Positions 1 to 12,777 of a DNA stretch of 64,000 bases are shown here, piece after piece. Each line of letters starts with the position of its first letter. Position 1 is the stretch's first letter. Below the pieces are notes generated by a model. That model was not told where the DNA came from, searched no databases, and worked only from the letters and a program-made list of their open reading frames with translations. This DNA comes from Petrosia ficiformis (Eukaryota; Porifera; Demospongiae; Haplosclerida; Petrosiidae), in assembly GCA_947044365.1 (NCBI GenBank), contig OX345636.1:59647537-59711536 (forward strand). The letters are read 5' to 3'. Both the position numbers and the translations under genes were made by a program.

Positions 1-1140
1 CTTATTAGGTTAAGGTCACTAATGCTCACAATAATAGTAGTATTTATAATATATTTATATTTCATTAATCATGTGTGAATAGAATACTTTGAAATGACTA
101 TATTTAGTTTCAGCTATTAAACAATTCTGTTTGTTTAATTCACTATGTACATGTGTATATGAATAAAATAATAGAGTGAAATTATACTTTCACATGTGAC
201 CTATACTTTCAAATGAAATAAGTAATGAATCTGTATAGGTGAGTATATCCTATTGTCACTATAAAACTATCATGATATCACAGAATCCTTGACTTGTTAC
301 TACAAATGCAATCAAAATGTGGAAGGCTACATCACTTGAATGATAAAATCTTAGGTTTTCATAGCTTAATTAATAGTTTTTACAAAGCAGCTGACTATTA
401 ACATAACATGTTCATGTAGTTTGGTGGTTACAGTATTACTTGCTTATCCATGTGTACTGTAATAAACTATTACTGTAGAGTGTAGAATCATTCTTGGTAT
501 ATGTACATCTAATATGTACTATAGTAAGAATATGACCTATAGTATTAACATGTACCTATTATACATGTATGTAGATACAACAAAGATTTGTACTGATGGG
601 ATTTCATTAAAATTATAAGTCAAACTTGTAAATTGTAATGGAATAATTTCATTACTTATTTCATTACTTATTTCATTACTCCCATTACAATATATAAGTT
701 TGATTACATGACTGTGTGTATTCAAAAATGTCACATCTAAATCCTGCAATAAAACAAACTGTAACAAAGGCTATATAGCATCCCAGATACACATGTATAT
801 ACCATCCTTCTACAACCTTCTAATCTAATCAAACTTGTTGGGTCATGTGACTAATTTGTTGAAATATTTGACAGAAATTATGTAATAATAGAAAAGAAAT
901 TAATAATAGATTATATAATTATTACATGCATGCATATATAATTTATATAAATGAATATCAGCGCATTGTCCCCCCTTGCCATCTTCTGGCCAACATTCCT
1001 ACTACAGTGACGTTTATTATCTCGATCTTGTAATGTCCAATCTGATTGCTCAGTTTATTAATTGATCATATGACTTGGTATATTCCAAAAGGGCATATCA
1101 AAATTAATTAACAAACTATGCTGTGAAGCGTCCTGGATGC
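1..1140. other. AT-rich intergenic stretch, no gene seen
   Basis: No reading frame here has convincing amino-acid composition and no splice-bounded exon was found. The only structure seen is a short triplicated TTTCATTACT-type motif near 650-680 and scattered TACATGTA runs. Confidence 0.6.
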
Positions 1141-1142
1141 CA

Positions 1143-1430
1143 ACTTTCTACCATCATCTGGAGACTGTGATTCACCACGGTAATAACAAAGATTCAAATA
1201 CATGTCAATTAGGTGACAGTCACCTGATTATGATATCAATGCATCAGGAATGTTCACCCAAGTTACCAGACTGTGTTTCGCCGTGGCGCATGTCAGTCTG
1301 TAGACGAGACTAGCCACCATTGGAGACTGTGCTTCACCACAGATGTGATATACATAGATTAGAATATTTGTAATACACATAGGTGGAGTGAATCAGGTGA
1401 CTCATTATGACATCACTGATGATGCGCGCA
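1143..1430 (+). repeat. Dispersed repeat, 'GGAGACTGTG..TTCACCAC' family, two partial units
   Basis: Two partial units lie back to back. Each contains GGAGACTGTG-TTCACCAC, then AATATTTGTAATACACATAGG or a variant, then AATCAGGTGAC. The second unit is preceded by ACCAGACTGT. The same order recurs near 5462-5720. This is a dispersed repeat of unknown class; I see no terminal inverted repeats. Confidence 0.6.
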
Positions 1431-1439
1431 GCTGTTAAC

Positions 1440-3715
1440 TTGCGTCTAATCAGCACTGTACATGCACTTACATGTACTTCTTGTACATACTTGTATTAGA
1501 TGTTCATACTGTAGTACATGTACATATACTGTATACACACTATGATATTGTTATATTATTTATATAGATTGCCGATATAAATTTGGGGTGGGACTGGAGC
1601 CTCCCTTTTTTCTTCTCCTGTACTTGTGCTATACATACATTATAAGATACATGTACATGTACATGTTCATACTGTATGTATATTAGTACTTACATGTATA
1701 CTTGTTATAATGCTTGTTGATTATAATACATGTACATGTACATGTACCATGTATAATACAGTAACATGTACATACATGTACATGTAGTACATTTACATAC
1801 ATACAGTGTATACTGTAATACATGTATATAGTACATATGCTATTGTACATTTTGTAACTAGAATACATGTACATGTACATACATGTACAATAATTCATGT
1901 TAATACTATAAATCATTTTCTTACTATACTACATTCATGTACATGTATTAGATGTACATAGGATAGTACATGTACATGTACATGTACACAATATAGTAAT
2001 CATATATTATGTGAGCACAAACAATATACATATGTAGCTTAATATTTGTGTTCAGTAGTAGCTTTTATGAGTCAAAAAGATGAGAATGATTTTGCCTCTT
2101 TTTTGGGTAAATGTATATCGACAAAGTAATGGGAATATTGAAAGGGTGTCCTCTTCCTTTTGAAGATTTAAACGAAGGGGAAAGTACATATATGTACTAT
2201 TTTGGGTTTTCTGGGATCCAGTATACCCACACATGTATTCAAGATTGTATTTGAGATGGTAGCTATAGTGTTTCTCTTCCTGAATGAATGTACATTGTGA
2301 TAGTAACATTACCTCATGATAAGACACAAACAGACTGAATGTTATACATTAAACATCTCTGCTGATACTATACATAAACTATTCATAAATAAATCAGTGT
2401 ACAGTGTTCTCAACAGGATTTTATATTTGTAGTACATGTAGAAAAATGATTAATTTATTATAAGATTTAATAGGTGTGGCTAAGTTTCTTGAATCATGCC
2501 ACAAGTTAATAGGAAGACGATGAGTGATAGTGGTGTAGGCTTAATTCCAGAGCTGAAATGATGGACTAGCACCACAACCTAAAAGCCTAGTGAGAACGTA
2601 CCCTGCTAGTATATTGTCTAATATATGTACATGTATACGTTACAAGTGAGGACACACGATTAAGGAGAACAATTTTCAGTCCCAATTGGCCTCTTGACAA
2701 TCTTTGTAGTTAAAAAAACATCATCCTTTTTATATAAATTATAAGTACTGTGTACCTTACTGATCTGTTCATTCAACAATAAACTGTTAACACTACAATT
2801 TAATGGGTTCTGTCTTCATGTAACCATTGTGTGATTATGTCATCATTATCATTATCATATACAGTACTTGTTGTGTGTAATATTTCTATCTATGGATTTC
2901 CTCCTTGTCTTGGAAAGGTAATCGAGTGTTTCAACTGTTAATTGTAGAACTCCAGCATTTCTCATAATGGCACTGTGGTCAGTGTTAATATTGTAGATGT
3001 ATAGTTGAGGTTATACCACATGCTGTATGTAAACTACACTTGACAGGTGTGGTGTAACTAGTAGTTGTATGAAGACAAGCTAACTAATGTTGGGTTGTTG
3101 TAACTTGTTGCAAAGTAAAAAGTGGTTATTTGGACAAGTGGACAAGTGTTAATTTCTAGTCCTAAGTGAAATATCAATTTAGATACAATTGTTTCTAAAT
3201 TAATATAATTACTACATGTCATGTGATATTGTAATTTGAAAACAATGGGATCCAAATTTACCTTGAAATGTCACGTGGAAATCACATACATGTAATAGTA
3301 TTACATAAGGAATCATTTTTGATAATAGTATTACATAAGGAATCACCCAATCCACAACCCACTTACATGTAGTTTATCTTAAACTACATGTATTATATAG
3401 TGAGTGTACTGTATAGCTGTTTTTATTCATGGTAAGAGAAAAACTGTTCCATTACCGACGTACATGTATTTCACACATGCAATTGTAGTCAATTGAAGAA
3501 CACATAAATACATTTCCGCGAACTGTTATTTACACATTCTTCAATCTACTGCGAAATTAAATGAAAATAAACTCCCCTGGAAAAACACCCACTATATGGT
3601 ACAAGTGTATATAAAATCATTTCCCTATGCACCTAATTGCTAATTACATGTACTGTATGTCCCTTACTAGTCATGAGGACAGAGGAAAAGATATAAACAT
3701 AAAAAGTGTATAAAA
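1440..3715. other. Intergenic stretch rich in ACATGTAC runs, no gene seen
   Basis: This interval is dominated by ACATGTACATGTAC-like runs (about 1640-2000). A roughly 30-bp direct duplication containing AATAGTATTACATAAGGAATCA sits at about 3294-3350. The small open frames are low-complexity translations of these runs. Confidence 0.55.
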
Positions 3716-3717
3716 CA

Positions 3718-4150
3718 TTTTATGGCCCGTAAGGCCATCCCTATGATTGCTTTCCCACGGGTTCGATGTATGTTTATATATGTACAGTATATATACATGT
3801 TTGTGGCCACTTATGCAATTATGTGTTGTATACGTAGTTAAGGAAGTTACGTCTTTCCGGGTACTCGGTCAATTAATAGGCGTTGCCCGTAAAATAACAT
3901 GCGCTCGAGCTCTACAGACCAGCAGAAAGAAAGCTACGTGTATGTAGCTTACTTAGGAACTGGAACTAATAGCTAGCTATTCTACCTAAAATATATTCCT
4001 AAAGTTCTACAAGGTCCTTTAAAAGGTAAACAGAGTAGATGATCAAAATACTAATTATAAATAGGCTGATGTGTTTCAACCACGATAAAGATTACTGAAT
4101 GATGGACACTACAAAGCAGTGATAGGGATACTTTTTGTCTATATATCTTG
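3718..4150 (+). mobile_element. MITE, 'CCATCCCTATGATTGCTTT' family, about 430 bp
   Basis: The left end reads GGCCATCCCTATGATTGCTT and the right end reads AAAGCAGTGATAGGGATAC, an imperfect terminal inverted repeat. The interior carries GCTCGAGCTC, AAGTTCTACAAGGTCCTTT and AATAGGCTG-TGTTTCA blocks. The same blocks recur at about 14395-14500, 17285-17545, 22885-23158 (inverted), 32420-32612 and 49672-50095 (inverted), so this is a dispersed non-autonomous DNA element. Confidence 0.75.
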
Positions 4151-4467
4151 TTACCTAAGTCATTTCAGTGGGTGTGGTCAATTATTTTATGTTCTTAACT
4201 AAGTTGTTATGTATTCTAGTAAAGAAGTAAAGAGAATTTAGTTGAATCAGCTGTACTTTCACATCATAGGCTATTGTTGTTAATTCAGTTTCATCAGTCA
4301 AAGATTTGTGGACAAGCAGTGGATGATTTCATTCCGGGGCCCTACTTTTCAATCTAATTCATTATCTTATCAATACAATGAAACTTTCATAATGTAAATG
4401 CCATCAGGAAAATTTTGAAAGTACTTATATGATGGTCCAGACAATTAGGTACTGTACCTTATAAGGG

Positions 4468-4794
4468 CAGTGTACAATATTTGATGTGAATTTTGGCTGG
4501 CCATGATAGCCAACCAAAGTGATATTTGATTGGCCATTTTTTACATTGCTTGGACATGTGACTACTTGTACAATAATTATGCATACGTGTATATATATGT
4601 TACAAATTATTAGTGATATATATTTTCATTAAACATAATTTCTAATTTTTACAAAATGATACTAATCAACCCAACATTTTTCTCATTTTATAAAAATTGA
4701 CTGGTTACAATAACCAACCACATGCACATTTGAATGGTCATTCTAATTATTTGCTCGGAAAATGGCCGATGGCCGACTGTAATATTGTACACTG
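4468..4794. mobile_element. MITE with CAGTGTACAATATT terminal inverted repeats
   Basis: The left end CAGTGTACAATATTTGATG pairs with the right end AATATTGTACACTG. TGGCCAT/GGCCAATCA-like subterminal repeats lie inside. The CAGTG ends fit a hAT-type non-autonomous element. Target duplications are unclear (AAGGG lies on both sides with an offset). Confidence 0.6.
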
Positions 4795-5084
4795 CAAGGG
4801 CGTTATTAAGTGTAGCTGCTGATTTTATAATAGTGATGTGGTAGTTCATTACATTTGTTTATGACATCAGTTCAGTTTGACTAACTCCGTCTGTATCTAT
4901 TCTGAAGGAGGAGAGCACATGCAACTCAAATTGACCTTAATATAAAATAGTTATGAATTAATTCAAATAATTGAATATAATAACACAAAGTGTGACTTGT
5001 ATAATATACTATTTGTGATGTAATTTTCGAAAAACACATTTTCCCCAAAAATAATTCAATCGAATGTTTATCTTTAATTACTTG

Positions 5085-5400
5085 CTTTTATGCTATTTAA
5101 TACAATAACATTTGTTATCAGGAAGAGCTATTATTAATCTTCTTAAATATTGAATTTCATTAATTTCCAGTACAAATGGTGGACTTATGAGCTAATTATT
5201 GATTTGATCAAAATTATTTTGCAGGAAGTGTCCTTGTCGTTTTCCGAACATTAGATCACATGTTGTATGATAGTTATATTTAATGTACATATATATTTTG
5301 TGGAACACACTTTTTCTACATACATATACATGTACATGTAACTGCTCTGCACATGTATATAGATGCTTTAATAATTCCTAAGAAGTTTTGTGATAATAAC
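5085..5400. repeat. Segmental duplication, copy 1 (partner 7668-7985)
   Basis: The block TATCAGGAAGAGCTATTATT through GATCAAAATT-TTTT-CAGGAA and CAATTCCTAAGAA-like text recurs at about 7668-7985 in the same orientation and order with scattered substitutions. No coding potential was seen. Confidence 0.65.
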
Positions 5401-5412
5401 AATTAAACAATG

Positions 5413-5455
5413 ATTACCATACCCTTCCGCCTACTCTTCGCAGCGAGGGTAACAA
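5413..5455 (-). repeat. Solo 40-bp terminal motif of the TACCCTCG..GGTAATC element
   Basis: The sequence GATTACCATACCCTTCCGCC followed by TACTCTTCGCAGCGAGGGTAA is the reverse complement of the left ends of the elements at 19723 and 32950. Only the terminal motif is present here. Confidence 0.55.
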
Positions 5456-5461
5456 CAGTAC

Positions 5462-5720
5462 ATAACCAGACTGTTTTTTGCCGTAGTGCTTGGAAGTCTG
5501 GAGACGAGACTAGCCACTATTGGAGACTGTGCCTCACCACAGATAACATATACACATGTAGATTGGAATATTTGTAATACACGTAGGTTGAGTGAATCAG
5601 GTGACAATCACCTGATTATGATTATCACTGATGATCATTAGGAATGTTAGACAAATTTGGCAGACTGTTTTTCTCCATGGGGCATGGTAGTATGGGGATA
5701 AGACTTTCTGTAAAAAATAG
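5462..5720 (+). repeat. Dispersed repeat, 'GGAGACTGTG..TCACCAC' family
   Basis: ACCAGACTGTTTTTTGCCG, TGGAGACTGTGCCTCACCAC, AATATTTGTAATACAC and AATCAGGTGACAATCACC follow in the same order as in 1143-1430. Confidence 0.6.
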
Positions 5721-7140
5721 TCTCATATTAGAAGAACGCTGTGACATTGTTGGGTGAGCCTACATGATGGTGACAATACAACATGTGGTATTACTTACAC
5801 AGCTACATGTAAATAGAACATGTGGTATTACTTACAGCACATACATGTACAACATGTACATTTAGAGCGATTTCAGTAGCAACTTTCTAGTGTTGGACTC
5901 ACTCAGGCTCATCCCAATTATTTGTACTTGTAACCCCATCATGACAACAGTTACAAGTATTACCACATGTTTTATGAACATGCATTAATGTGTATTAGTG
6001 ATCATATGATTATAAATATACATTTATATGTCTAAGTAAACTATGAATGTAGTACATGTTATTACTATAGTGCATACATGTATTATTTATTCAGTACATG
6101 TACATACTATGGTAATGTTATAATATATAAATTGTTTTATACTTATATATTCTGTTTTTATGTTTCGGTTCAAATTACATGTAATATAAGTAATCAGTAA
6201 CAATTAATAATTGCTTAAGGTAAGAATATTGAAAGAATACTTCAGTTTCATTGAAGATCTGTGTACCTAGACTACAGTTGCATGCACTTTGTAAATTTGG
6301 GGTGGGACTGTAGCCTCCCTGTTTTCTTCTCTTGTCCATAGGAATACATTTTTTCTCTGTATATGACTATATTGATTTTCTTTATTATTACTATGAAAAT
6401 CAAAACATTGTGAAACAGTTTATAAAAGTATCAAACATAATGTCAATTGAAATGTATTGATGGCCATTTTTTGCAAGCCATCCTACATACATGTCCATGT
6501 ATTATAGTAATATAAGTACTAATATGTACTTATGTATATTATACATACAGTATAAACATGTACAGTAGTCCTCAATAATAAGTTCACATAGCATTGTTGT
6601 AGTACACAAGTAGTACTCTACACTCCATAAAACACTGAAAGAGCATATTATTATGCATACTACACTTAATAAAATAATGAACAGCACTGACATTTGAGCT
6701 CCACCTTCTACTACTAACTAACTAAAGGGCAACACCCACACCTTTGCTTATACCTGTGTAACTTCACATTTTACACAACACAGACTTCTAACTTCCTTAA
6801 TTAGACAGGGGAGCTTCTAACAAAGTCGTAGATACCAAATACATGTACCAAATACATGTACCTGTAAGGAAAGCAACAAAGCGAGTGTTTGAAATAGCAG
6901 TGGTCAGTGCCAACAGCCATGAGGCTAATGTGCTATGTGTTGTACATATATGTACATATTAAAATTAAAATGTTGCTGTAATTAACATGGTGGAACATAC
7001 TTAGTACATACATGTACGTACTACAATAACACTGTGTGAACTTTTTATTGAGGGCTACTATATACAAGAATGTGTACACATATATGTGTCTAGTAATTAC
7101 ATGTAGTCTGATGGCATTGCCTCTTCGCTGGTAAGAGGAA
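5720..7140. other. Intergenic stretch, no gene seen
   Basis: A short direct duplication (ACATGTGGTATTACTTACA at about 5780 and 5820) and ACATGTAC runs are present. TTTGGGGTGGGACTG-AGCCTCCCT near 6296 repeats text near 1583. No credible exon was found. Confidence 0.5.
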
Positions 7141-7162
7141 GGGTCTGGGACATACATGTACA

Positions 7163-7295
7163 TTAGCGGACACCTCCCAATAGCGGACACCTCTCTAAGA
7201 CAGACACTTTCTTGTAGTCCCAAACACACTTCCATAGATGCCCATAGATTGGAACCCTCTGAAATACGGACACCTCGCTATTCCGTATACTGGAC
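7163..7295. repeat. Short repeat element with GCGGACACCTC motifs
   Basis: Four variants of (A)GCGGACACCTC/ACGGACACCTCGCTATTCC occur within 130 bp, framed by a short AGATGCCCATAGATTGG stretch. This looks like the subterminal repeat structure of a small DNA element. Its family is not recognised. Confidence 0.45.
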
Positions 7296-7392
7296 ACATA
7301 TCACGCCCGCATTGATATTATAAGATACGAAAACCACTCTATATTGCCATTTAATTTCCTTAATAAGCATGAGCAAAATGCAACAGTTCATG

Positions 7393-7556
7393 CAGGGGTG
7401 TGGAAATAGTGAGCCAATTGCCGGACATTCTGGCTTGTTTTCACTACTCTTGTCCTGCTCCCCATGTACTTTGTATACAGTTCAGTTTTAATTTACCGGA
7501 CATTCACTAGATTAATCGGACAATGTCCTGCATGACTGGGTGTTTCCACACCCCTG
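7393..7556. mobile_element. hAT-type MITE with perfect 8-bp target-site duplication
   Basis: The element starts CAGGGGTGTGGAAA and ends TTTCCACACCCCTG, a perfect 14-bp inverted pair. AGTTCATG lies directly before it (7385-7392) and directly after it (7557-7564). An 8-bp duplication with CAGGG ends is the hAT signature. At 164 bp with no coding capacity it is a MITE. Confidence 0.85.
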
Positions 7557-7667
7557 AGTTCATGAGTTGGTTTTGGTTTTAGAGCAACAGGAACTCACAA
7601 AACTAGTACAACTAGTACAACTAGTACAACTATACTCCAAAAATACTTTAGATGAAACACTTCCTTC

Positions 7668-7985
7668 AATTGCTCATTTAATAACATTTGGTATCAGGAA
7701 GAGCTATTATTAATCTTCTTAGATACTGAATTTCAGTACAAAATAGTGGACTTACGTATGAGCTATTAACATTAATTTGATCAAAATTGTTTTACAGGAA
7801 AGTGTCCCTTTCCAAAAATTAGGTCACATATTGCATGGTAGTTATATTTCATGTACATATATATACATGCTTTTTCTACATAAGCTACATGTATAACTAT
7901 TCCTCTACATGTAATCACATATATACATAGTCACACACGTGCTTTTATTGCTTTAACAATTCCTAAGAAATTTTGGGATAATAAT
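7668..7985. repeat. Segmental duplication, copy 2 (partner 5085-5400)
   Basis: This block repeats 5085-5400 in order and orientation, with small indels. It suggests a roughly 300-bp duplicated segment about 2.6 kb apart. Confidence 0.65.
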
Positions 7986-7987
7986 CA

Positions 7988-8360
7988 AATATGGGTTCAC
8001 TTACAATTACAATTGTAATTGAGGTCAATTACAATTACAATTATGTAGTTGTAATTGTACTGTAATTGAAACATTTGTATTGATGCTATTTTTAATCATA
8101 AGGATTTTACTTTCATTTGGCATTCTATACCAAATTATTAAAATGTAATGGTTATTATACATGTAGACACTTTCATTTTAGAATTTATGCTACCGGCTTA
8201 GAGGTATTGCTGTAATTATATTGTAATTGCATGCGACTGTACATGTAATTGTAGGTGAATGTCACATAATTGTAATTGTAATTAACCAGTGGTAGCTACA
8301 CTGACAATAATTGAAGCTGTAATTGTAATTGGCCTTTTGTAATTGAACCCAAACCTGGTA
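7988..8360. mobile_element. MITE-like element rich in TTACAATTACAATT
   Basis: Both ends carry TGGGTTC-A-TTACAA / TTGTAATTGAACCCAAAC as inverted partners. Many copies of (G)TAATTGTAATTG in both orientations lie inward. This resembles hAT-type miniature elements with a GGTTxGGxTCAATTAC terminus, a motif also seen at 43498 and 63945. Confidence 0.6.
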
Positions 8361-8848
8361 CACATACATGTAGATGTAGATGTACATAACCACTATTAAT
8401 TAATTTATATTCAAATGTCACCTGAAATAATTGGAACAGAGTGTTTGTATAAATGTAGCATTGTTAAGTAAATTCTTAGCTTGATACACCTACTATTATT
8501 CCACTTTATATAAGAGAACAACTACATTTTGTATTTAGTAATAACAACTATTGATCTTCCAGATAATAAATTCTATCATCTTTTATAATTAATAATGAAC
8601 ATTTTAATAATAATCATTTGTTTCATGTAGATATTTTTTTTTGTATACATTATACACATGGATCATGTACTTTAATATCTTCATTGTATCTAATTCAGAT
8701 TATAAAGAGTATCACCATACCATTGTGTATACTTACATAATCTTGTTTGAATTCTCATTAGTTTATATCTTATAATTCAGTTACATTCCTCCCTACTTAA
8801 TCAACATGATGTTTAATGTAGTATCCTATCAAGACACTAAATTGTTTA

Positions 8849-11688
8849 ATCAGAGAGTACGGTAGTACTCTCTATGTAGGGATGGCACGGAAAAAAAATG
8901 GCCGCCCATGCATTTCAATTGCAAGTGATGAGCTGAAATCTCTGGTAATATATACACATAAGTTTCTATACACACATGCCTGTTTATATCTAGTGTGTTT
9001 ATGACTACCAATACCTTCTAGATGACCGAAGATTGTTGTTAAGGTAGAGAACCGGCGAGTGGCAAAACTGGCAAAATCTTCATCATATTAATATTTTCCA
9101 GACAAATCATTTTTTTGTTTGTTGACCTAGCACGATGATTCTAGCATCATTCCCGTCGCTTTTATAGTAAAATTCTGGTCGTAAAGTATCGAGATGATAT
9201 CTTCAGATACTATGAAAGAAGACAGTCTCAACGACTACAAAGATTTGATCTGGAATTGGATTCCATTTTCCTAAGTGGAATTTAATTACGCATGCGCATT
9301 TGTATACTCTTAATATGGAAGCTGAAAAGGTGGAAGTGTTTGGCATTGTAATAACATTTGTGAGTTTGTGAGCAAATACTAATAATGAATATAATAATTA
9401 TTAATATTAAAGCAATTGTATAATAATATTGTATACTATGATAAGCATTGGAATACTGAATGGTTGACACAGTGACTGACACTACTTCTTGTAGGACTGC
9501 AGACAGTGATGTAAGTGAATAGAGAATATACATCATCTGTAAGTGAAAGAGAATGATAATCAATACATAAACAAAAGACTGACCTTCATTGATGAACAAA
9601 TTTTAATGCATTTTTGATTGCATGATTTCATAATGATATATAGTATTTCTGCAATCTACAAAAAAACATTCACATCGTTTAGAAAAAAATCAATCAAAAC
9701 AAGAATAATAAAAAACATTTTCAATAAAAATGAAAGAAGATGTAGGGATGTCAAAACCCAAAAAGCAAGCAAACAAGGTTGGGAAGCTAACTTAGGACCC
9801 AAAATTAAACAAACCACTTCCATATAACCCTACATAATTACAGCTCTTTGTACAGAGGTGTAAGCACTTATGTAGGGTTATATGGAAGTGGTTTGTTTAA
9901 TTTTGGGTCCTAAGTTAGCTTCCCAACCTTGTTTGCTTGCTTTTTGGGTTTTGACATCCCTACATCTTCTTTCATTTTTATTGAAAATGTTTTTTATTAT
10001 TCTTGTTAATATTACTATTAGTAGAATGCTGTATTTGTAATTAAGACATAATTAGTTACCACTCTTCTTAATAGTTCCTATACATAGAACTATTGTATTG
10101 CTTATAATTATATTATCAACAAGAATAATAAAAAACATTTTCAATAAAAATGAAAGAAGATGTAGGGATGTCAAAACCCAAAAAGCATGCAAACAAGGTT
10201 GGGAAGCTAACATAGGACCCAAAATCACCTCCATATAACCCTGCATAAGTACAGCTCTTTTTATTTTGTTTTATAGCAGTGTAAGTACTTATGTAGGGTT
10301 ACATGGAGGTGATTTTGGGTCCTATGTTAGCTTCCCAACCTTGTTTGCATGCTTTTTGGGTTTTGACATCCCTACATCTTCTTTCATTTTTATTGAAAAT
10401 GTTTTTTATTATTCTTGTTAATATTACTATTAGTAGAATGCTGTATTTGTAATTAAGACATAATTAGTTACCACTCTTCTTAATAGTTCCTATACATAGA
10501 ACTATTGTATTGCTTATAATTATATTATCAACAAGAATAATAAAAAACATTTTCAATAAAAATGAAAGAAGATGTAGGGATGTCAAAACCCAAAAAGCAA
10601 GCAAACAAGGTTGGGAAGCTAACTTAGGACCCAAAATTAAACAAACCACTTCCATATAACCCTACATAAGTGCTTACACCTCTGTACAAAGAGCTGTAAT
10701 TATGTAGGGTTATATGGAAGTGGTTTGTTTAATTTTGGGTCCTAAGTTAGCTTCCCAACCTTGTTTGCTTGCTTTTTGGGTTTTGACATCCCTACATCTT
10801 CTTTCATTTTTATTGAAAATGTTTTTTATTATTCTTGTTTTCATTGATTTTTTTCTAAACGATGTGAATGTTTTTTTGTAGATTGCAGAAATACTATATA
10901 TCATTATGAAATCATGCAATCAAAAATGCATTAAAATTTGTTCATCAATGAAGGTCAGTCTTTTGTTTATGTATTGATTATCATTCTCTTTCACTTACAG
11001 ATGATGTATATTCTCTATTCACTTACATCACTGTCTGCAGTCCTACAAGAAGTAGTGTCAGTCACTGTGTCAACCATTCAGTATTCCAATGCTTATCATA
11101 GTATACAATATTATTATACAATTGCTTTAATATTAATAATTATTATATTCATTATTAGTATTTGCTCACAAACTCACAAATGTTATTACAATGCCAAACA
11201 CTTCCACCTTTTCAGCTTCCATGTTAAGAGTATACAAATGCGCATGCGTAATTAAATTCCACTTAGGAAAATGGCGTCCAATTCCAGATCAAATCTTTGT
11301 AGTCGTTGAGACTGTCTTCTTTCATAGTATCTGAAGATATCATCTCGATACTTTACGACCAGAATTTTACTATAAATGCGACGGGAATGGTGCTAGAATC
11401 ATCGTGATAGGTTAACAAACAAAAAAATGATTTGTCTGGAAAATATTAATATGATGAAGATTTTGCCAGTTTTGCCACTCGCCGGTTCTCTACCTTAACA
11501 ATAATCTTCGGCCATCTAGAAGGTATTGGTAGTCATAAAAACACTAGATATAAACAGGCATGTGTGTATAGAAACTTATGTGTATATATTACCAGAGATT
11601 TCAGCTCATCACTTGCAATTGAAATGCATGGGCGGCCATTTTTTTTCCGTGCCATCCCTACATAGAGAGTACTACCGTACTCTCTGAT
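8849..11688. mobile_element. 2.84-kb nested palindromic (fold-back) element
   Basis: The outer arms, 8849 to about 9698 and about 10839 to 11688, are near-perfect reverse complements, with every matched pair of coordinates summing to 20537. Symmetry begins exactly at ATCAGAGAGTAC (8849) and ends at GTACTCTCTGAT (11688). Inside lie three hairpins (about 9699-10005, 10118-10417, 10531-10838) built from one block containing GATGTAGGGATGTCAAAACC and its complement. Two spacers of about 113 bp separate them (about 10006-10118 and 10418-10531). These spacers are direct rather than inverted repeats and are the only break in the symmetry. The mirror-image open frames at 9282-9599/10938-11255 and 9618-9827/10710-10919 are products of the palindrome and show no protein signature. 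No clear target duplication is visible. Confidence 0.85.
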
Positions 11689-11689
11689 A

Positions 11690-12460
11690 CATGTATTGAG
11701 AATGTCTATAGACACATTGAAATTTCAAACTCACTGTAGTGTGACTTGGCCATGGAAAGTATAGTATAATGAATATCTGTTATTAGTTTCAATTATCATA
11801 GGTTATTGGTAGAATATATTTTGTAATAAGTAGATGATGTCAACTTTCATACCTTGTCTACCTTTTATTACATGTACTAATTTTAGCAAATTTAGCAACT
11901 AAAATTATTATGTGCTAAAAATATATTTTGTGATTAGGCAAATTAGGTGTGGCTCAGAAATTCACTAAAATCATGCAATGCCATGATAAACACAAGCATT
12001 TAAAAATCGCTTAATTTAGTGGATGCAATTAATAGTAGGCTTCAGGTAGTTAGTGAAAATTAACATCACCATAGTTACATGTATGTAAACAATGTGAGTA
12101 CTCCAACAACATTAAATTCACTTGTGTCAACTGCATTGAAAAGCCACTTGTATCAATAGCATTGAATGTATCAATAGCTGTATCAATAACATTTAAAAGC
12201 CAATTGTATGAACAGCATTGAAAAGCCACTGTGTCAACATCATTGTTGTGTCTTTTTCTTACTCATATCTACTCCTTCTACTATAACATTTACATCATGT
12301 AGTGCTACAGTTCATCTAATGATATTCATAAACATGATCTTCCACTACTATGTCCTGATTCATTTCAGTATACCAAACACAATGTTTTAATAGTGTTCAT
12401 CCATCTAATGATATGCATAAACATGATCTTTCACTGCAATGGGAGTGAATGTCTGTCTAT
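11690..12460. other. Intergenic stretch upstream of the kinase
   Basis: About 12110-12240 holds a short imperfect tandem motif (AGCATTGAAAAGCCACT and GTATCAATAGCATTGAA variants). I see no exon with convincing composition, but first exons or a promoter of the kinase gene could lie here unseen. Confidence 0.45.
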
Positions 12461-12467
12461 ACTATAT

Positions 12468-12618
12468 CAGTGTTTCCCCTTGGGTAAAAGATTAAATGTG
12501 AAGGAGTGCATCAGTGTTACATGACGTCAACAGTGCCATAAAACAGTTTTTTTTTCAGCATAAACTTTAAAATGAAAGGGTGGGGGGCACCATGGTACCA
12601 CCTTTTGGGGAAACACTG
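12468..12618. mobile_element. hAT-like MITE with CAGTGTTTCCCC ends
   Basis: The left end CAGTGTTTCCCCTTGG pairs with the right end CCTTTTGGGGAAACACTG. CAGTGTTTCCC is a familiar hAT-type terminus. The element is about 150 bp with no coding capacity, and the flanks do not show a clean 8-bp duplication. It sits immediately upstream of the kinase open frame. Confidence 0.7.
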
Positions 12619-12777
12619 CTACCTGTATAGTTATATAAAGTATATTATTTTTTTTATATCAAAGATAATCAAACATATGGAGATCAAGTCAGTCCCTTCA
12701 GACAACAATTTAAAGAGTCACAACAGACAGAGACAGCTGGAAGAAGTCCAGTCAAAACACAACAGCAACTTAGTATA

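Noticed and set aside
3747..3947. 66-aa frame starting MLSHGFDVCLYMY
   Set aside because: It lies entirely inside a MITE that is repeated elsewhere without keeping the frame.
9282..11255. Pairs of identical 105-aa and 69-aa frames on opposite strands
   Set aside because: They are mirror images created by the palindromic element and show no domain or codon bias.
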